Below, in pieces: positions 35,710 through 44,362 of a stretch of 64,000 nt of DNA (the stretch's first letter is position 1; each line of letters begins with the position of its first letter). Position numbers and translations under genes: made by a program. The DNA lies in contig NZ_CP059997.1 of assembly GCF_018736145.1 (NCBI RefSeq), positions 7,315,501 through 7,379,500 of the forward strand, written 5' to 3'. The DNA comes from Amycolatopsis sp. CA-230715. GTDB taxonomy: Bacteria; Actinomycetota; Actinomycetes; Mycobacteriales; Pseudonocardiaceae. The notes below the pieces were generated by a model that did not search any database, was not told the origin of the DNA, and saw nothing but the letters and a program-made list of their open reading frames with translations.

Positions 35710-36456
35710 TCATGGGGCGTCGAGCGCTCCGATGAAGTCGACGGTGTGCTGGATCAGTGCCGTCGCGTGGTGCCGAGGGTGGCGGTAGCGCGGTGGGAGC
35801 GGGGCGAATTTCGCGTGCCGCATTCGATTGGCCCAGGTCCGTGCGATGGCGATCGGGTGCAGTGGATCCTCTTCGTTGCCGAGTACCAGGACGGGGCACC
35901 GTACTTTCGCGAGCGATTCGGGCCGGTCGTAGGGAACCGAGGCGGGGACGGTGCGCAGCAGGTCGGCGAGTCGACCCGGGTCGGGTGCCTCGAACGAGGA
36001 CAGCAAGGCCATGGCCGCCTCAGGAGCGTGGACGTACATGGTCCGGTAGGGCTGGGAAGAGGTGAAGGCGTCCGGGGAAGTGCCGTCGAGGTGGTCGGCG
36101 ACGGTGCGCAGGACGTCCAGGTTCGGCGGGTGCGGTTCGTGCAGCCACGCCGGCCGGACGCAGATCGCGGCCCGCACGGCGCCGGGGTCCCGCAGCGCCA
36201 GGCGCACGGCGACCCCGGCGCCCATCGAAATGCCGAAGACGAGGAAGTCCCTTGGCAGTCGGAGGTGGTCGACGAGGGCGAGGACCTCGTCGGCCATGCT
36301 GTCGAAGTCCCGGCCGTCGAGGTCGGGCGCCAGTACGGTCCGGTTGGCGAGCGCCTCGTCCCACGGCAGGCCCAGCACCTGGCGACGATCCGCGCCCAGT
36401 CCGTGCAGCAGGACCAGCGGAGTGGTGCCGGGGACCCGGCGGCAGTGGTGGGTCAT
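35710..36456 (-). CDS. Alpha/beta hydrolase
   Basis: The 248-residue product starts at ATG 36456, overlapping the preceding stop (ATGA). An LVLLHGLGAD oxyanion segment near residue 15, the nucleophile elbow FGISMGAG (Ser about 77), an acid in VLGNEEDP and a late His (RHPRHHA) give a complete hydrolase triad. GISMG instead of GHSMG is a small variant. As last gene of the DeoR-controlled operon it probably opens an ester, lactone or amide in the catabolic route. Confidence 0.85.
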   Translation of the reverse strand: MTHHCRRVPGTTPLVLLHGLGADRRQVLGLPWDEALANRTVLAPDLDGRDFDSMADEVLALVDHLRLPRDFLVFGISMGAGVAVRLALRDPGAVRAAICVRPAWLHEPHPPNLDVLRTVADHLDGTSPDAFTSSQPYRTMYVHAPEAAMALLSSFEAPDPGRLADLLRTVPASVPYDRPESLAKVRCPVLVLGNEEDPLHPIAIARTWANRMRHAKFAPLPPRYRHPRHHATALIQHTVDFIGALDAP

Positions 36457-37277
36457 GCCGGGTCCCGGTGCGACAGCACGAATTCGCGGGCTTGCGGGAG
36501 GTCCGACGGCGCCACGTCGTGGATGACGACGGGGACGGGTTCGGGGAGCAGGGCCCATCGGCGGAAGAAGAGGCCGAAGTCGACCAGGCCCGAACCGAGC
36601 CCGTGCCGGGGGTGGGAGTCCTTGGCGTGGACGCTCACGATCCGGTGGCCGAGCGTGTCGAACGCTTCGTCGAGGATGTCGGCTTGGTGACCGGCGTTCT
36701 CGGGGGTGATCAGGTTTCCCGGGTCGAGGATGACGCCGACCGTGCCGTCGACGTCTCGGAGCAGGCGCCGCGCCGCGCCGGCGCTGTCGATGACGTTGCC
36801 GGGGTCCGGTTCCACCCCGAGCCGGACCCCGGCCTCGCGCGCGGCGGGGACGAGTTGCCGCATCGTGGCCAGGAGGTCGGAGTAGGCGCGGGGCGAGGCG
36901 TTGTCGGGATGCCAGGCCCATTTGTCCGTGGGGTGGCGGCTTCCCGTGCACAAGCTGATCATCCGCACCCCGAGCGAGGGCGCCTGGTGGATCAGCGCCA
37001 CGGCCTCGGCGGTGCTCCGGTGCCTGCGGTCCGGATCGGGGTCGATCATGTTGTACGTCGCCGACATGCTCGTGATCGCGACGGCGGCCTGGTCGAAGGC
37101 GGCGCGGACGGCAGTCGCCCCTGGCGCGTCGAGTTGGTTCAGGCCCGCGCTGGCGAGGTTGAAGTGCACCTGGCCGAAGCCCGAATCGCTGACGGTGTGC
37201 GCGAGGTCGGAGGCGTTCATCGGCGGCCAGGTCCGGCTGAAGACGCCGAGGTCGTCCTCGGTGAGAATGTGGGGCAT
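36453..37277 (-). CDS. Sugar phosphate isomerase/epimerase (AP-endonuclease-2 TIM barrel)
   Basis: The 274-residue product starts at ATG 37277, 6 nt after the stop of the BtpA-like gene. It is a xylose-isomerase-like TIM barrel with metal ligands expected at GVEPDPGNV (Glu), GVILDPGNLI (Asp), VHAKDSHP (His) and near the C-terminus VVIHDV. This family includes isomerases, epimerases and 3-keto-glycoside or inosose-processing enzymes. It acts next to a Gfo/Idh oxidoreductase, a pairing typical of oxidised-sugar processing. Confidence 0.88.
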   Translation of the reverse strand: MPHILTEDDLGVFSRTWPPMNASDLAHTVSDSGFGQVHFNLASAGLNQLDAPGATAVRAAFDQAAVAITSMSATYNMIDPDPDRRHRSTAEAVALIHQAPSLGVRMISLCTGSRHPTDKWAWHPDNASPRAYSDLLATMRQLVPAAREAGVRLGVEPDPGNVIDSAGAARRLLRDVDGTVGVILDPGNLITPENAGHQADILDEAFDTLGHRIVSVHAKDSHPRHGLGSGLVDFGLFFRRWALLPEPVPVVIHDVAPSDLPQAREFVLSHRDPA

Positions 37278-37283
37278 GCGGGC

Positions 37284-38087
37284 CTACGCGCTACGGGCCG
37301 CGTCGATGAACCGGCGCGCGCGGTCGGGGTCGACGGGATTCCAGGTGTGCCCGTCGACCTTGAGGTCGCTGCCGACCACGCAGCCGTCCGCGTGGGGGAG
37401 GTAGCCGGCGATCGTCGCGGCTTTGGCGCCGGTGTTGAGCAGCACGGGGAGGTCGGCGGGGACCGCGTCGCGGACGGACGCGACGGTCGAGACCGCCGGT
37501 TCGGCCCCGGCCATCGGGCCGGAGACCAGGATCGCGTCGGGCAGGCTGGAGACGGCTGTGGACCGGGCGACGTCCGCGGCGGAGCGCTGGCCGATCGCGG
37601 AGGCGAACTCCGGCGTGACGTTCATGAAGATGCCCAGATCCGAGCGGTCCAGCCGGCGCCGCTCCCGCAGGACCTCACCGGCGTCCGGGCTCCACAGTCC
37701 CATATCGGACTCCCAGGTCCCGGAGACGACCTCGCGCATGAAGCGCGCGTCGGTGGCGACCGAAACCGCGAGCGCGCAGCGCGGATCCCACAAGTAGTCC
37801 ACCCCGTACGGTCGGTCTGTCGGGTGGGCGTGCGCGACGACCCTGCTGAGTGCCGCGGCATCGGCCAAGCCCGCGTTCAGGCGGTACGGCCGATCGTTTT
37901 CGTTGCAGAACAGGATCGCGTCGAAACCGGCGTCGCACAGGACTTCGACGTCCCTTCGCACGGCGTCGAGCAGGCCGTTCATGCCGAGATCGGCGTCGTA
38001 GAGCGGTGTCCCCGGCAGAGCCGGTACGTGTGCCATGGCGATGAGGGGTTTCGCGATGCCGGGGAAGATGTCGGTGAAACGTCCCAT
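37284..38087 (-). CDS. BtpA/SgcQ-family TIM-barrel protein
   Basis: Start ATG 38087 is set by GGAGG five nt upstream (the frame itself opens at 38186). The 267-residue product has the BtpA signature: IAMAHVPALPGTP near the start, DAILFCNENDRPY, GIFMNVTPEFA, ILVSGPMAG, VLLNTGAKA and GCVVGSDLKVDG. BtpA was linked to photosystem I stability. SgcQ of E. coli lies in a sugar PTS operon. The enzymatic role is not settled, and a phosphosugar or nucleoside-cleaving aldolase-like role is plausible here. It is 49 nt from the oxidoreductase gene. Confidence 0.85.
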   Translation of the reverse strand: MGRFTDIFPGIAKPLIAMAHVPALPGTPLYDADLGMNGLLDAVRRDVEVLCDAGFDAILFCNENDRPYRLNAGLADAAALSRVVAHAHPTDRPYGVDYLWDPRCALAVSVATDARFMREVVSGTWESDMGLWSPDAGEVLRERRRLDRSDLGIFMNVTPEFASAIGQRSAADVARSTAVSSLPDAILVSGPMAGAEPAVSTVASVRDAVPADLPVLLNTGAKAATIAGYLPHADGCVVGSDLKVDGHTWNPVDPDRARRFIDAARSA

Positions 38088-38136
38088 CGGGACCTCCGAA
38101 TGCGGTGTCGAGGAAGGGGTGTCGAGGAAGGGGGAA

Positions 38137-39186
38137 TCAGGCCGCGGCCTTGTGCACGGCTTCGACCAGTTCCAGCGCGGCGACACCGTCGTCGATGCCG
38201 GGCTGCGGGTCGGTGTCGTCGCGGATGGCGTCGGCGAACGCCTCGAGCTGCCGCCGGTACGGGTCGCGGTACCCGAATTCGGGCCGCGTGGACGTGCCGG
38301 CCGGCTCGTCGAACAGCGTCACGGCACTGACGTCGCGGGTGAACGGAAACGGCACCGCGATCCTCAGGTGACCGCGGTCGCCGTAGATGTCGAACCCTTC
38401 GGTCCAGCGGCCGTGCACGCTCGCGGTGACCTCGAAGGCGGCCACCCCGGCCCCGGAGCGCAGCCTGCCCAGGCCGTGCCAGCTGTGGTCTTCACCGGCC
38501 ACGGCCAGTTCCGCGGAGGTGACCTCGATGTCCCCGACGAGATAGCGCAGCAGGTCGAAGGTGTGCACGGCGTGCGTGCGGAGTAGGTGCTCGGTCCGGC
38601 GCGTCCGCTTGAACTCGGCCTCCCGCTGCCGCACCTCGGGATCGATCGCCATCGCGGGGAACAACGCGTCCTCGGTCGGTGGGCGAAGCGCCGACATGAC
38701 CCGGTACCAGGCGCTGACCGTGTACACGTCGCCGATGCGCCCGTCCGCGACGGCCTCGGCCGCGTACTGCAGCCCGGGGTCGTGGCGCTTCATGCTCGCC
38801 ACCTGGAACTTCCGGCCGGATCGGACCACGAGTTCGCGCAGCCGGTGTGCCTCGTCGGCGGTCGCGGCGGCCGGTTTCTCGACGAGCACGTGCCGGCCCG
38901 CCGCGAGGGCGGCACCGCTGATCTCGAAGTGGGCCCGGTCCGGGACCGCGATCAGCACGGCATCGATGTCCGCGGCGAGGAGGTCGTCGAGGGCCGGATG
39001 GACCGGCACCCCGTACCGGCGGCCGATCTCACCGGACAGGTGCGCGCTGGGGTCGTACACGCCGGCCAACCGCACGCCGTCCGCCTTGGCGAGTGCCGGC
39101 AGGTGGGCCGCCTGCGCGATCCGGCCGCAGCCGACGAGCCCGATCCGGACTTCCTGGTCTGTTTCGTTTCGCTTGTGGAGTCGCAC
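38137..39186 (-). CDS. Gfo/Idh/MocA-family oxidoreductase
   Basis: The 349-residue product starts at GTG 39186, with a weak ribosome site. The N-terminal Rossmann fold (VRIGLVGCGRIAQAAHLPAL) binds NAD(P), and the EKPAAAT motif near residue 105 carries the conserved Lys. A THAVHTFDLLRY catalytic block has His residues. The C-terminal half is the Gfo/Idh beta-sheet domain. It oxidises a sugar or inositol hydroxyl. Operators at 39202-39251 lie directly upstream. Confidence 0.9.
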   Translation of the reverse strand: MRLHKRNETDQEVRIGLVGCGRIAQAAHLPALAKADGVRLAGVYDPSAHLSGEIGRRYGVPVHPALDDLLAADIDAVLIAVPDRAHFEISGAALAAGRHVLVEKPAAATADEAHRLRELVVRSGRKFQVASMKRHDPGLQYAAEAVADGRIGDVYTVSAWYRVMSALRPPTEDALFPAMAIDPEVRQREAEFKRTRRTEHLLRTHAVHTFDLLRYLVGDIEVTSAELAVAGEDHSWHGLGRLRSGAGVAAFEVTASVHGRWTEGFDIYGDRGHLRIAVPFPFTRDVSAVTLFDEPAGTSTRPEFGYRDPYRRQLEAFADAIRDDTDPQPGIDDGVAALELVEAVHKAAA

Positions 39187-39201
39187 TCACCGAGCCAAAC
39201 A

Positions 39202-39251
39202 TGCACAGTTCCGTGCAGTCAATGCCTGATAGCGTGCAGTCAAACTTGCAC
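39202..39251. promoter_or_regulatory. Paired TGCAC/GTGCA operators before the oxidoreductase operon
   Basis: There are two inverted repeats of the same half-site: TGCAC-N6-GTGCA at 39202-39217 and GTGCA-N8-TGCAC at 39234-39251, the latter covering the DeoR stop codon. The identical pair of architectures recurs upstream of the permease. They lie 16-65 bp before the oxidoreductase start, where a repressor would block transcription. DeoR proteins bind such repeated sites. Confidence 0.75.
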
Positions 39252-40001
39252 GGTCCGCAGGGCTGGGCCGTAGGCGTCGCGGTGCTCGGCTGGCAGGGCG
39301 TCGTCAGTCAGGATCGTGTCGAACTCGGCGAGCGGGCACACCGGGGCGAGCGCGCGGCGGCCGAACTTCGAGCTGTCGGCCACTAGGACCGCGCGGTCGG
39401 CGGCGGCGATCATGGCCTGTTTGACGGGGACCTCGATGACGTTGATGTTGGTGACGCCCGCCGCCGGATGGATCGCTTCGGCGCCGATGAAGGCCCAGTC
39501 CGCGTGCAGGGCGGTCAGCGCGGCACCGGTGTCCGGTCCGACCAGAGTGTAGACGGTGTCGACCAGGAAACCGCCCGTCACGTGCAGGCGGTTGGTGGGG
39601 TGCCCGGCCGAGCGCACGCCCACCATCAGGTCGTTGGTGATCACGGTCAGGCCCTGCCGGGCGCGCAGGGCGGAGGCCAGGTGGTACATCGTGGAACCGC
39701 TGTCGACTATGACGCTCTGGCCGTCGCTGACCAGGTCGGCGGCGGCCTGGCCGAGCGCTTTCTTCGCCGGCGCGTTCTCCACGCGCCGGACGCTGTAGGG
39801 CAGATCGACCGCGTCCGCGGGATCGGCGGGCAGCACCCCGCCCCTGGTCCTCCGGACCAGCCCGGCGCGCTCCAGGTGCGCGAGATCCCGGCGGATGGTG
39901 GAACCGTCGACGTTCAGTTCGCGGGCCAGGCCGCGCACCCCCAGGTAGCCGTGCGTCCGCGCGCGTTCGAGCAGAATCCTGCGCCGGTCGGTCGATGACA
40001 C
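39240..40001 (-). CDS. DeoR-family transcriptional repressor
   Basis: The 253-residue product starts at GTG 40001, with GGAGGGG 7 nt upstream. The N-terminal DeoR helix-turn-helix (about 10-50; YLGVRGLARELNVDGSTIRRDL) is followed by the DeoRC sensor domain with VIVDSGSTMYHLA, VITNDLMV, FIGAEAIHP and VLVADSSKFGR, a fold that senses phosphorylated sugars. It lies between the two operator pairs and probably represses both the leftward operon and the permease-kinase operon. The inducer may be the product of the PfkB kinase. Confidence 0.92.
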   Translation of the reverse strand: MSSTDRRRILLERARTHGYLGVRGLARELNVDGSTIRRDLAHLERAGLVRRTRGGVLPADPADAVDLPYSVRRVENAPAKKALGQAAADLVSDGQSVIVDSGSTMYHLASALRARQGLTVITNDLMVGVRSAGHPTNRLHVTGGFLVDTVYTLVGPDTGAALTALHADWAFIGAEAIHPAAGVTNINVIEVPVKQAMIAAADRAVLVADSSKFGRRALAPVCPLAEFDTILTDDALPAEHRDAYGPALRTVQV

Positions 40002-40020
40002 CGTGCGTCCCCTCCCTGGA

Positions 40021-40104
40021 GTGTGCAATCTCGACTGCACACACTAATACCTTGACCACGCTTTACGTGCAGTTCAGACTCCCTGCAATGCACGTTATCG
40101 TGCA
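40021..40104. promoter_or_regulatory. DeoR operators and permease promoter
   Basis: GTGTGCA-N8-TGCACAC (40021-40042, containing GTGCA-N8-TGCAC) and TGCAC-N6-GTGCA (40089-40104) repeat the two operator forms found at 39202-39251. A plus-strand promoter fits between them: TTGACC (40052-40057), 17 nt, CAGACT (40075-40080), with an extra GTGCA half-site (40067-40071) in the spacer. Repressor on both sites would straddle the promoter. Confidence 0.7.
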
Positions 40105-40187
40105 GTTTGTGCGCTCAAGCAGGCATCGCGGGCACTCGAACCCACCTTGGTCGAACCCACCGTGCGCAGCCCACCAGGAGGTCGAAG

Positions 40188-41639
40188 ATGACGCATCCAT
40201 CGCCACCCGAAGGGCGGCCGACGACGGCCGCCGAACCGGTGTCGCTGCGGTCCAACGCTGTCGGGTTGCTCGGGTTGACCGTGCTCGGGGCCGTGATGAT
40301 GTCACCGGCGATGGGCGTGTACGGCACGTGGGGCCCGATGGAGGGACTGGTCGGCAGGATCGTGCCGCTCGTTTTCCTCGCCGCACTGCTGATCTCGTTG
40401 CCCAACGCGATCAGCTACGTCATCGTCAACCGCGAGATGCCCGCGACGGGCTCGGCGTTCACCTGGACGTCGCGCACGTCGAACCCGGTGGCCGGGCTAC
40501 TGGTCGGCCTGGTCATGGTGACCTACTACATCATCCAGGTGATCGTGCAGCCCGTGCTGTTCGGCCTCTTCTTCAACGATCTGCTCGCTGAGCTCGGCTT
40601 GCCGACCGGGACGGGGACGCTGCTGCTCGGCGCCGCGCTGGTCACCGCGGTCGTGTGCCTGACGACCTACCGCGGGATCCAGGCATCGACGCGCTCGGCG
40701 GTCATCTTCCTGGTGGCCGAAACCGGGGTGCTGCTCGCCCTGTGCGTGACGGTGATCGCGACCCGCGGCGCGCACCACGAACTGAGCCTCGCTCCGTTCG
40801 TACCGTCCCAGGGGAGCGGGAACCTTTCGACGTTCTGGGCCGCCGTGCTGCTCGGTGTGCTTTCCTTCACCGGTTTCGACGTGATCTCCACGGTCGCCGA
40901 AGAATCCCGTGCTCCCAAGAAGCTCCTGCCGAAGGCCACCTTCCTCGCCGTCACCGTGGTCGGCCTGGTCTGGGCGGGCGCGACGTGGGCCTTCTCCCTG
41001 TCCGAACCTCCGGAAACGGTGGCGAAGTACAACGAAACCGGGCTGACGGCGGTGACACCGATGGCCCGTGACTACTGGGGATGGGGGTCGATCCTGATCA
41101 TCATCACCGCCCTCACCGCGTTGACCGCCATTTACGTGACGACCGTCGTCGGGGCATCCCGCGCCCTCTACGCGATCGCGCGCCAAGGTCTGCTCCCGCG
41201 ACGGCTCGCGCAGCTCCATCCGCGCACGCGCGTTCCGCACCACGCCATGACCGTGGTCTACGTGGTGAGCCTGACCTGCGGGGCCGTAGTGGTCGCTGCG
41301 CTGCGCAACGGCGTCGACGCGTTCGTGTGGTGGTCGCAGGCGGCGGTGTTCTTCGCGCTCGTGCTGTACAGCAGCGTCAACCTCGCGAACCTGCGCTACT
41401 TCCTCCGCGTCGCACCGGAACGGCGCCGGTGGCTGCCCAACGTGGTCCTGCCCGTCGTGGGGATCGGTATCAACGGCTACGTCATCTGCCGGAGCTTCGT
41501 GGTATCCCTGTGGGGCTCCGGATTCCGCCTCGGTCAAAGCGTCGTGATCGCGGCGTTCGCCCTGCTCCTGCTGTGCGCGGGCTACACGTTCGCCCTGCGG
41601 CGGCGCGCCCGTGAAGCCGAAAACGAGGTCCCCGCGTGA
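40188..41639 (+). CDS. APC-superfamily permease
   Basis: The 483-residue product starts at ATG 40188 (AGGAGG, 6 nt spacing). There are about twelve membrane helices. The N-terminal LLGLTVLGAVMMSPAMGVYG unwound helix and a GVLSFTGFDVISTVAEES motif in the middle are typical of APC amino acid/polyamine/organocation transporters. It should import the substrate of this catabolic regulon, probably an amino-compound or amino-sugar-like molecule. Its stop overlaps the kinase GTG (GTGA). Confidence 0.88.
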   Translation: MTHPSPPEGRPTTAAEPVSLRSNAVGLLGLTVLGAVMMSPAMGVYGTWGPMEGLVGRIVPLVFLAALLISLPNAISYVIVNREMPATGSAFTWTSRTSNPVAGLLVGLVMVTYYIIQVIVQPVLFGLFFNDLLAELGLPTGTGTLLLGAALVTAVVCLTTYRGIQASTRSAVIFLVAETGVLLALCVTVIATRGAHHELSLAPFVPSQGSGNLSTFWAAVLLGVLSFTGFDVISTVAEESRAPKKLLPKATFLAVTVVGLVWAGATWAFSLSEPPETVAKYNETGLTAVTPMARDYWGWGSILIIITALTALTAIYVTTVVGASRALYAIARQGLLPRRLAQLHPRTRVPHHAMTVVYVVSLTCGAVVVAALRNGVDAFVWWSQAAVFFALVLYSSVNLANLRYFLRVAPERRRWLPNVVLPVVGIGINGYVICRSFVVSLWGSGFRLGQSVVIAAFALLLLCAGYTFALRRRAREAENEVPA

Positions 41640-42568
41640 AGATCAGCGTCATCGGCAACCTCGGGCTCGACGTCGTGGCGGCACAGGTCGACCGCATGCC
41701 GCCGCCCGGCACCGAGGTCATGATCGACACCATCGACGTCCGTCCCGGCGGCAGCGCGGGAAACACCGCGATGGCACTCGCCGCCCTTGGTGTGCGGCAC
41801 GAACTGCACGCCTCCCTCGGCGACGACACCACCGCGACGCTCGTCCGAGCCCTGCTCACCGAAGGCGGTGTTGACTGCTCCCACCTGCGCACCACCCCCG
41901 GTACGCCGACAGCGGTGTCGATCGCCGTTCAGAGCAACCGGCGCGACCGAGGTTTCCTGGCCACCGACGGCCACCTCCGTTCCTACGACCGCGATTCCGT
42001 CCCCCGCGAAGCGCTCACGGCCGATCTCGTGCTGTTCACCGGTTACTTCACCACCCCGGCGCTGCAGGGACCGCCGACGGAGCAGATGCTGCGCCAGGTC
42101 AAGGCCTCCGGCGGACGCACCCTTTTCGATCCCGGCTCCGACCCCGACGGCTGGCGGCCCCACACCCTGACCACGCTGAAGTCCCTGCTGCCACTCGTGG
42201 ACGTCTTTCTGCCGAACGCGCGGGAACTGGCGGTCGTCGCCGGCATCGAAGATCCCCGGGCCGCGACGAAGGCACTGCACGAACTCACCGGAGGCCATGT
42301 GATCGCCAAACTCGGTGCCGACGGCTGCCTTGGCATCGGCCCGGGAGAAGACTTCACCTGCTCGGCTCGGTCGGCGCGAACCGCGGACACGACCGGCGCC
42401 GGCGACGCCTTCAACGCCGGCCTGCTCTACGGCCTCGCCCACCGGTTGCCCTGGCCGCGCGCCGCCCGCGACGCGACGATCGTGGCTACCGAAGCCGTTT
42501 CCCGCACCTCGCCCCACCGGCACATCCGTGAACCGGACCTGATCGACCTGCGGAACCACCGAAGCTGA
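41636..42568 (+). CDS. PfkB-family carbohydrate kinase
   Basis: The 310-residue product starts at GTG 41636, coupled to the permease. It is a ribokinase-like fold: RPGGSAGNTAMALAALG near residue 40 (substrate binding), VFLPNARE, and DTTGAGDAFNAG (about 245-256) with the catalytic Asp. It phosphorylates a sugar, nucleoside or ring-opened sugar. Position directly after the permease suggests it is the first cytoplasmic step. The true substrate is not shown. Confidence 0.92.
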   Translation: MKISVIGNLGLDVVAAQVDRMPPPGTEVMIDTIDVRPGGSAGNTAMALAALGVRHELHASLGDDTTATLVRALLTEGGVDCSHLRTTPGTPTAVSIAVQSNRRDRGFLATDGHLRSYDRDSVPREALTADLVLFTGYFTTPALQGPPTEQMLRQVKASGGRTLFDPGSDPDGWRPHTLTTLKSLLPLVDVFLPNARELAVVAGIEDPRAATKALHELTGGHVIAKLGADGCLGIGPGEDFTCSARSARTADTTGAGDAFNAGLLYGLAHRLPWPRAARDATIVATEAVSRTSPHRHIREPDLIDLRNHRS

Positions 42569-42797
42569 CGCGCGGGGCCGTCCATTCGGGACAGTCGGTC
42601 GTACAGGGCGGGGGAGTGGAGCCAGTCGCGGATCGATGCGGTCGGCCTTTCGGGCTACCACACCCACGCGCGGCACTCCGGCGAAAACAGCACCGAGATC
42701 CATGTCCCGCATGCTGCAACTCCGGGTCGGTACATTCTTCCGCCCTGATAAAATCGACCGCGAAAACGCATTCAAATACGACGAGGTGTAGCGGGGA

Positions 42798-43202
42798 ATG
42801 CTTGACCGTGCCGGGCGCGACGAGTTGCATTACGCGGCCGCGGACAACGACGTGGTAACGGTGAAGGAACGGCTCGATGCCGGGGTCGACGTCGACCTGG
42901 CCGAGCGCCGCTCCGGTTTCACCCCGCTGCACTTCGCCGTGCAGGGCGGCGCGCTCGACACCACCGTCGCTCTGCTCGACGCTGGTGCGGACATCCAGGC
43001 ACCCACCGTGCCGCGAGGAGCGTCGCCGCTGCACCTGGCGGTGTCGGGCTGGCGGCTGAACCCGGACGGGGCGATGATCGATCTGCTGCTCGCCCGCGGT
43101 GCCGACAAAACCGCCCGCGAGAAGAACGGGTGGACGCCGGACGATCTCGCGAAAGGCGCCTTCGAGTTCCCGGCCGCCCTCGCCGCGAAGCTGCACCCAT
43201 GA
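42798..43202 (+). CDS. Ankyrin-repeat protein
   Basis: The 134-residue product starts at ATG 42798 with GCGGGGA upstream. It contains about four ankyrin repeats: DELHYAAADNDVVTVKERLD, GFTPLHFAVQGGALDTTVALL, ASPLHLAVSGW...MIDLLLARGAD and GWTPDDLAKG. No signal peptide or membrane segment is present, so a cytosolic protein-binding adaptor is expected. It stands alone, 230 bp after the kinase. Confidence 0.87.
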   Translation: MLDRAGRDELHYAAADNDVVTVKERLDAGVDVDLAERRSGFTPLHFAVQGGALDTTVALLDAGADIQAPTVPRGASPLHLAVSGWRLNPDGAMIDLLLARGADKTAREKNGWTPDDLAKGAFEFPAALAAKLHP

Positions 43203-43227
43203 CCGATCCTCGGCTCGCCGAGGCGCG

Positions 43228-43929
43228 TCATCGGCCAGTTCCGGCGTGCCGGTCCAACGCGGTGAGGACGTTCCGGAGCGCTGGCCGCGTACAGTTCCGC
43301 GGCCAGGCTGGTCCGACATCCGGCAGTTCTCGCCCGGAGGAACGACTTCCGCGTCGGCGAAACCATGATCGGGACGCCGAACCGGGTTCTGATCGCTTGG
43401 AGCGCGGTCAGCCGCCGTTCGAAGAACCGCTCCAGCGCCGCCAGTACCGTCCGCGCATCGGTGCGCACCTTGGTCGCGGGTCCGTGCCGCTGCACGGAGT
43501 GCATGACGATGAGACGGCATCCGGTGTCGGCCAGCTCCGCGTACCGGTCCGGGTCGGGAAATCCTTGGATGTCGTTGAGAAACGTGGCACCACGAGCGGC
43601 GGCGAACCGGTGGGTCCGGGGTTGGCACGAGTCGATCGACACCGGGACGCCGTCGGCGACCAAGCGGTTCAGGGCCAGGTCCAGCCGCCGCATCTCCTCG
43701 TCGGCGGTCACCGGCTCGGCGCCAGGATGACTGGCCGCGGGCCGAGTTCGACGACATCGGCGCCCGCTGCCAGCAATCGGTGAGCGTGCGTGAGCGCGGC
43801 GGTGGGCGCCAGGAACCGGCCACGGTCGGCGAACGAGTCCGCGGTGACGTTGACGACCCCCACCAGCCGAGGCCGACACTCGGACACTCCCGATGAGGTC
43901 AGTGCGGAATCGAGCCGCCGTGGTGGCAC
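43228..43929 (-). pseudogene. Decayed dihydropteroate-synthase-like gene
   Basis: From GTG 43929 the product begins like a DHPS (VGVVNVTADSF..., AGADVVELGP). The frame breaks near 43735, and the expected ASHPGAEPVTADEEMRRL continues in another frame. IDSCQPRTHR, LNDIQGF and CRLIVMHS follow. A stretch of about 25 residues holding the DPG motif is missing before PIMVSPTRKSFLR. The last codons return to a different frame with a natural-looking stop at 43228. At least two frameshifts and a deletion make it non-functional. Intact folP homologues are about 260-280 residues. Confidence 0.75.
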
Positions 43930-44362
43930 CGCCTTTTTCCTCGTCGCGTGAACGTTCGGATCTCACCGAGCTCGGCCGAGCGGATGAGGTGTGGGATCTG
44001 AGCGAGCCGTTGGCATTCGTGGTGGCCGAACGCCTTGTCGCGGGGTGAAGCAGGCGATCCGGCCGATGCGGCGGCCGCGTCGGAGGAGTTGCTCGCCGAC
44101 CGATCGCGAGAGCTGTCGACGTGAGCCTCCGAACCGGTAAGCCCCGACGGCGCCGCCACCCCAGACCCGGCAGGAGGGCTCCGGGTCTTCATCGAACCGG
44201 GCCTCTGGAGACCGACCGGATTTCCTTGGTGCGCGGAGTGCGCACGGTGGATGTGAACGCTTCTCGGTCACGTAGTGCCGCGGGTGTGCGCCGAGACGCA
44301 TCTTCGCCGAGTGACGCGTAGCGGAGCGCTGCCGCGCACGGGCATCCGCGGCGACGCTCGCG
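43930..44362. other. 433-bp region, possibly decayed coding sequence
   Basis: It lies upstream of the DHPS-like pseudogene. Short frames on the minus strand retain coding-like composition (for example QLLRRGRRIGRIACFTPRQG near 44060) but are broken by stops. No family could be assigned. Possibly further remnants of the same lost operon. Confidence 0.4.

Noticed and set aside
35512..36690. 392-codon plus-strand frame with a purine-rich site before ATG 35611
   Set aside because: Most of it is antisense to the alpha/beta hydrolase and isomerase genes, and the unique N-terminal part matches nothing.
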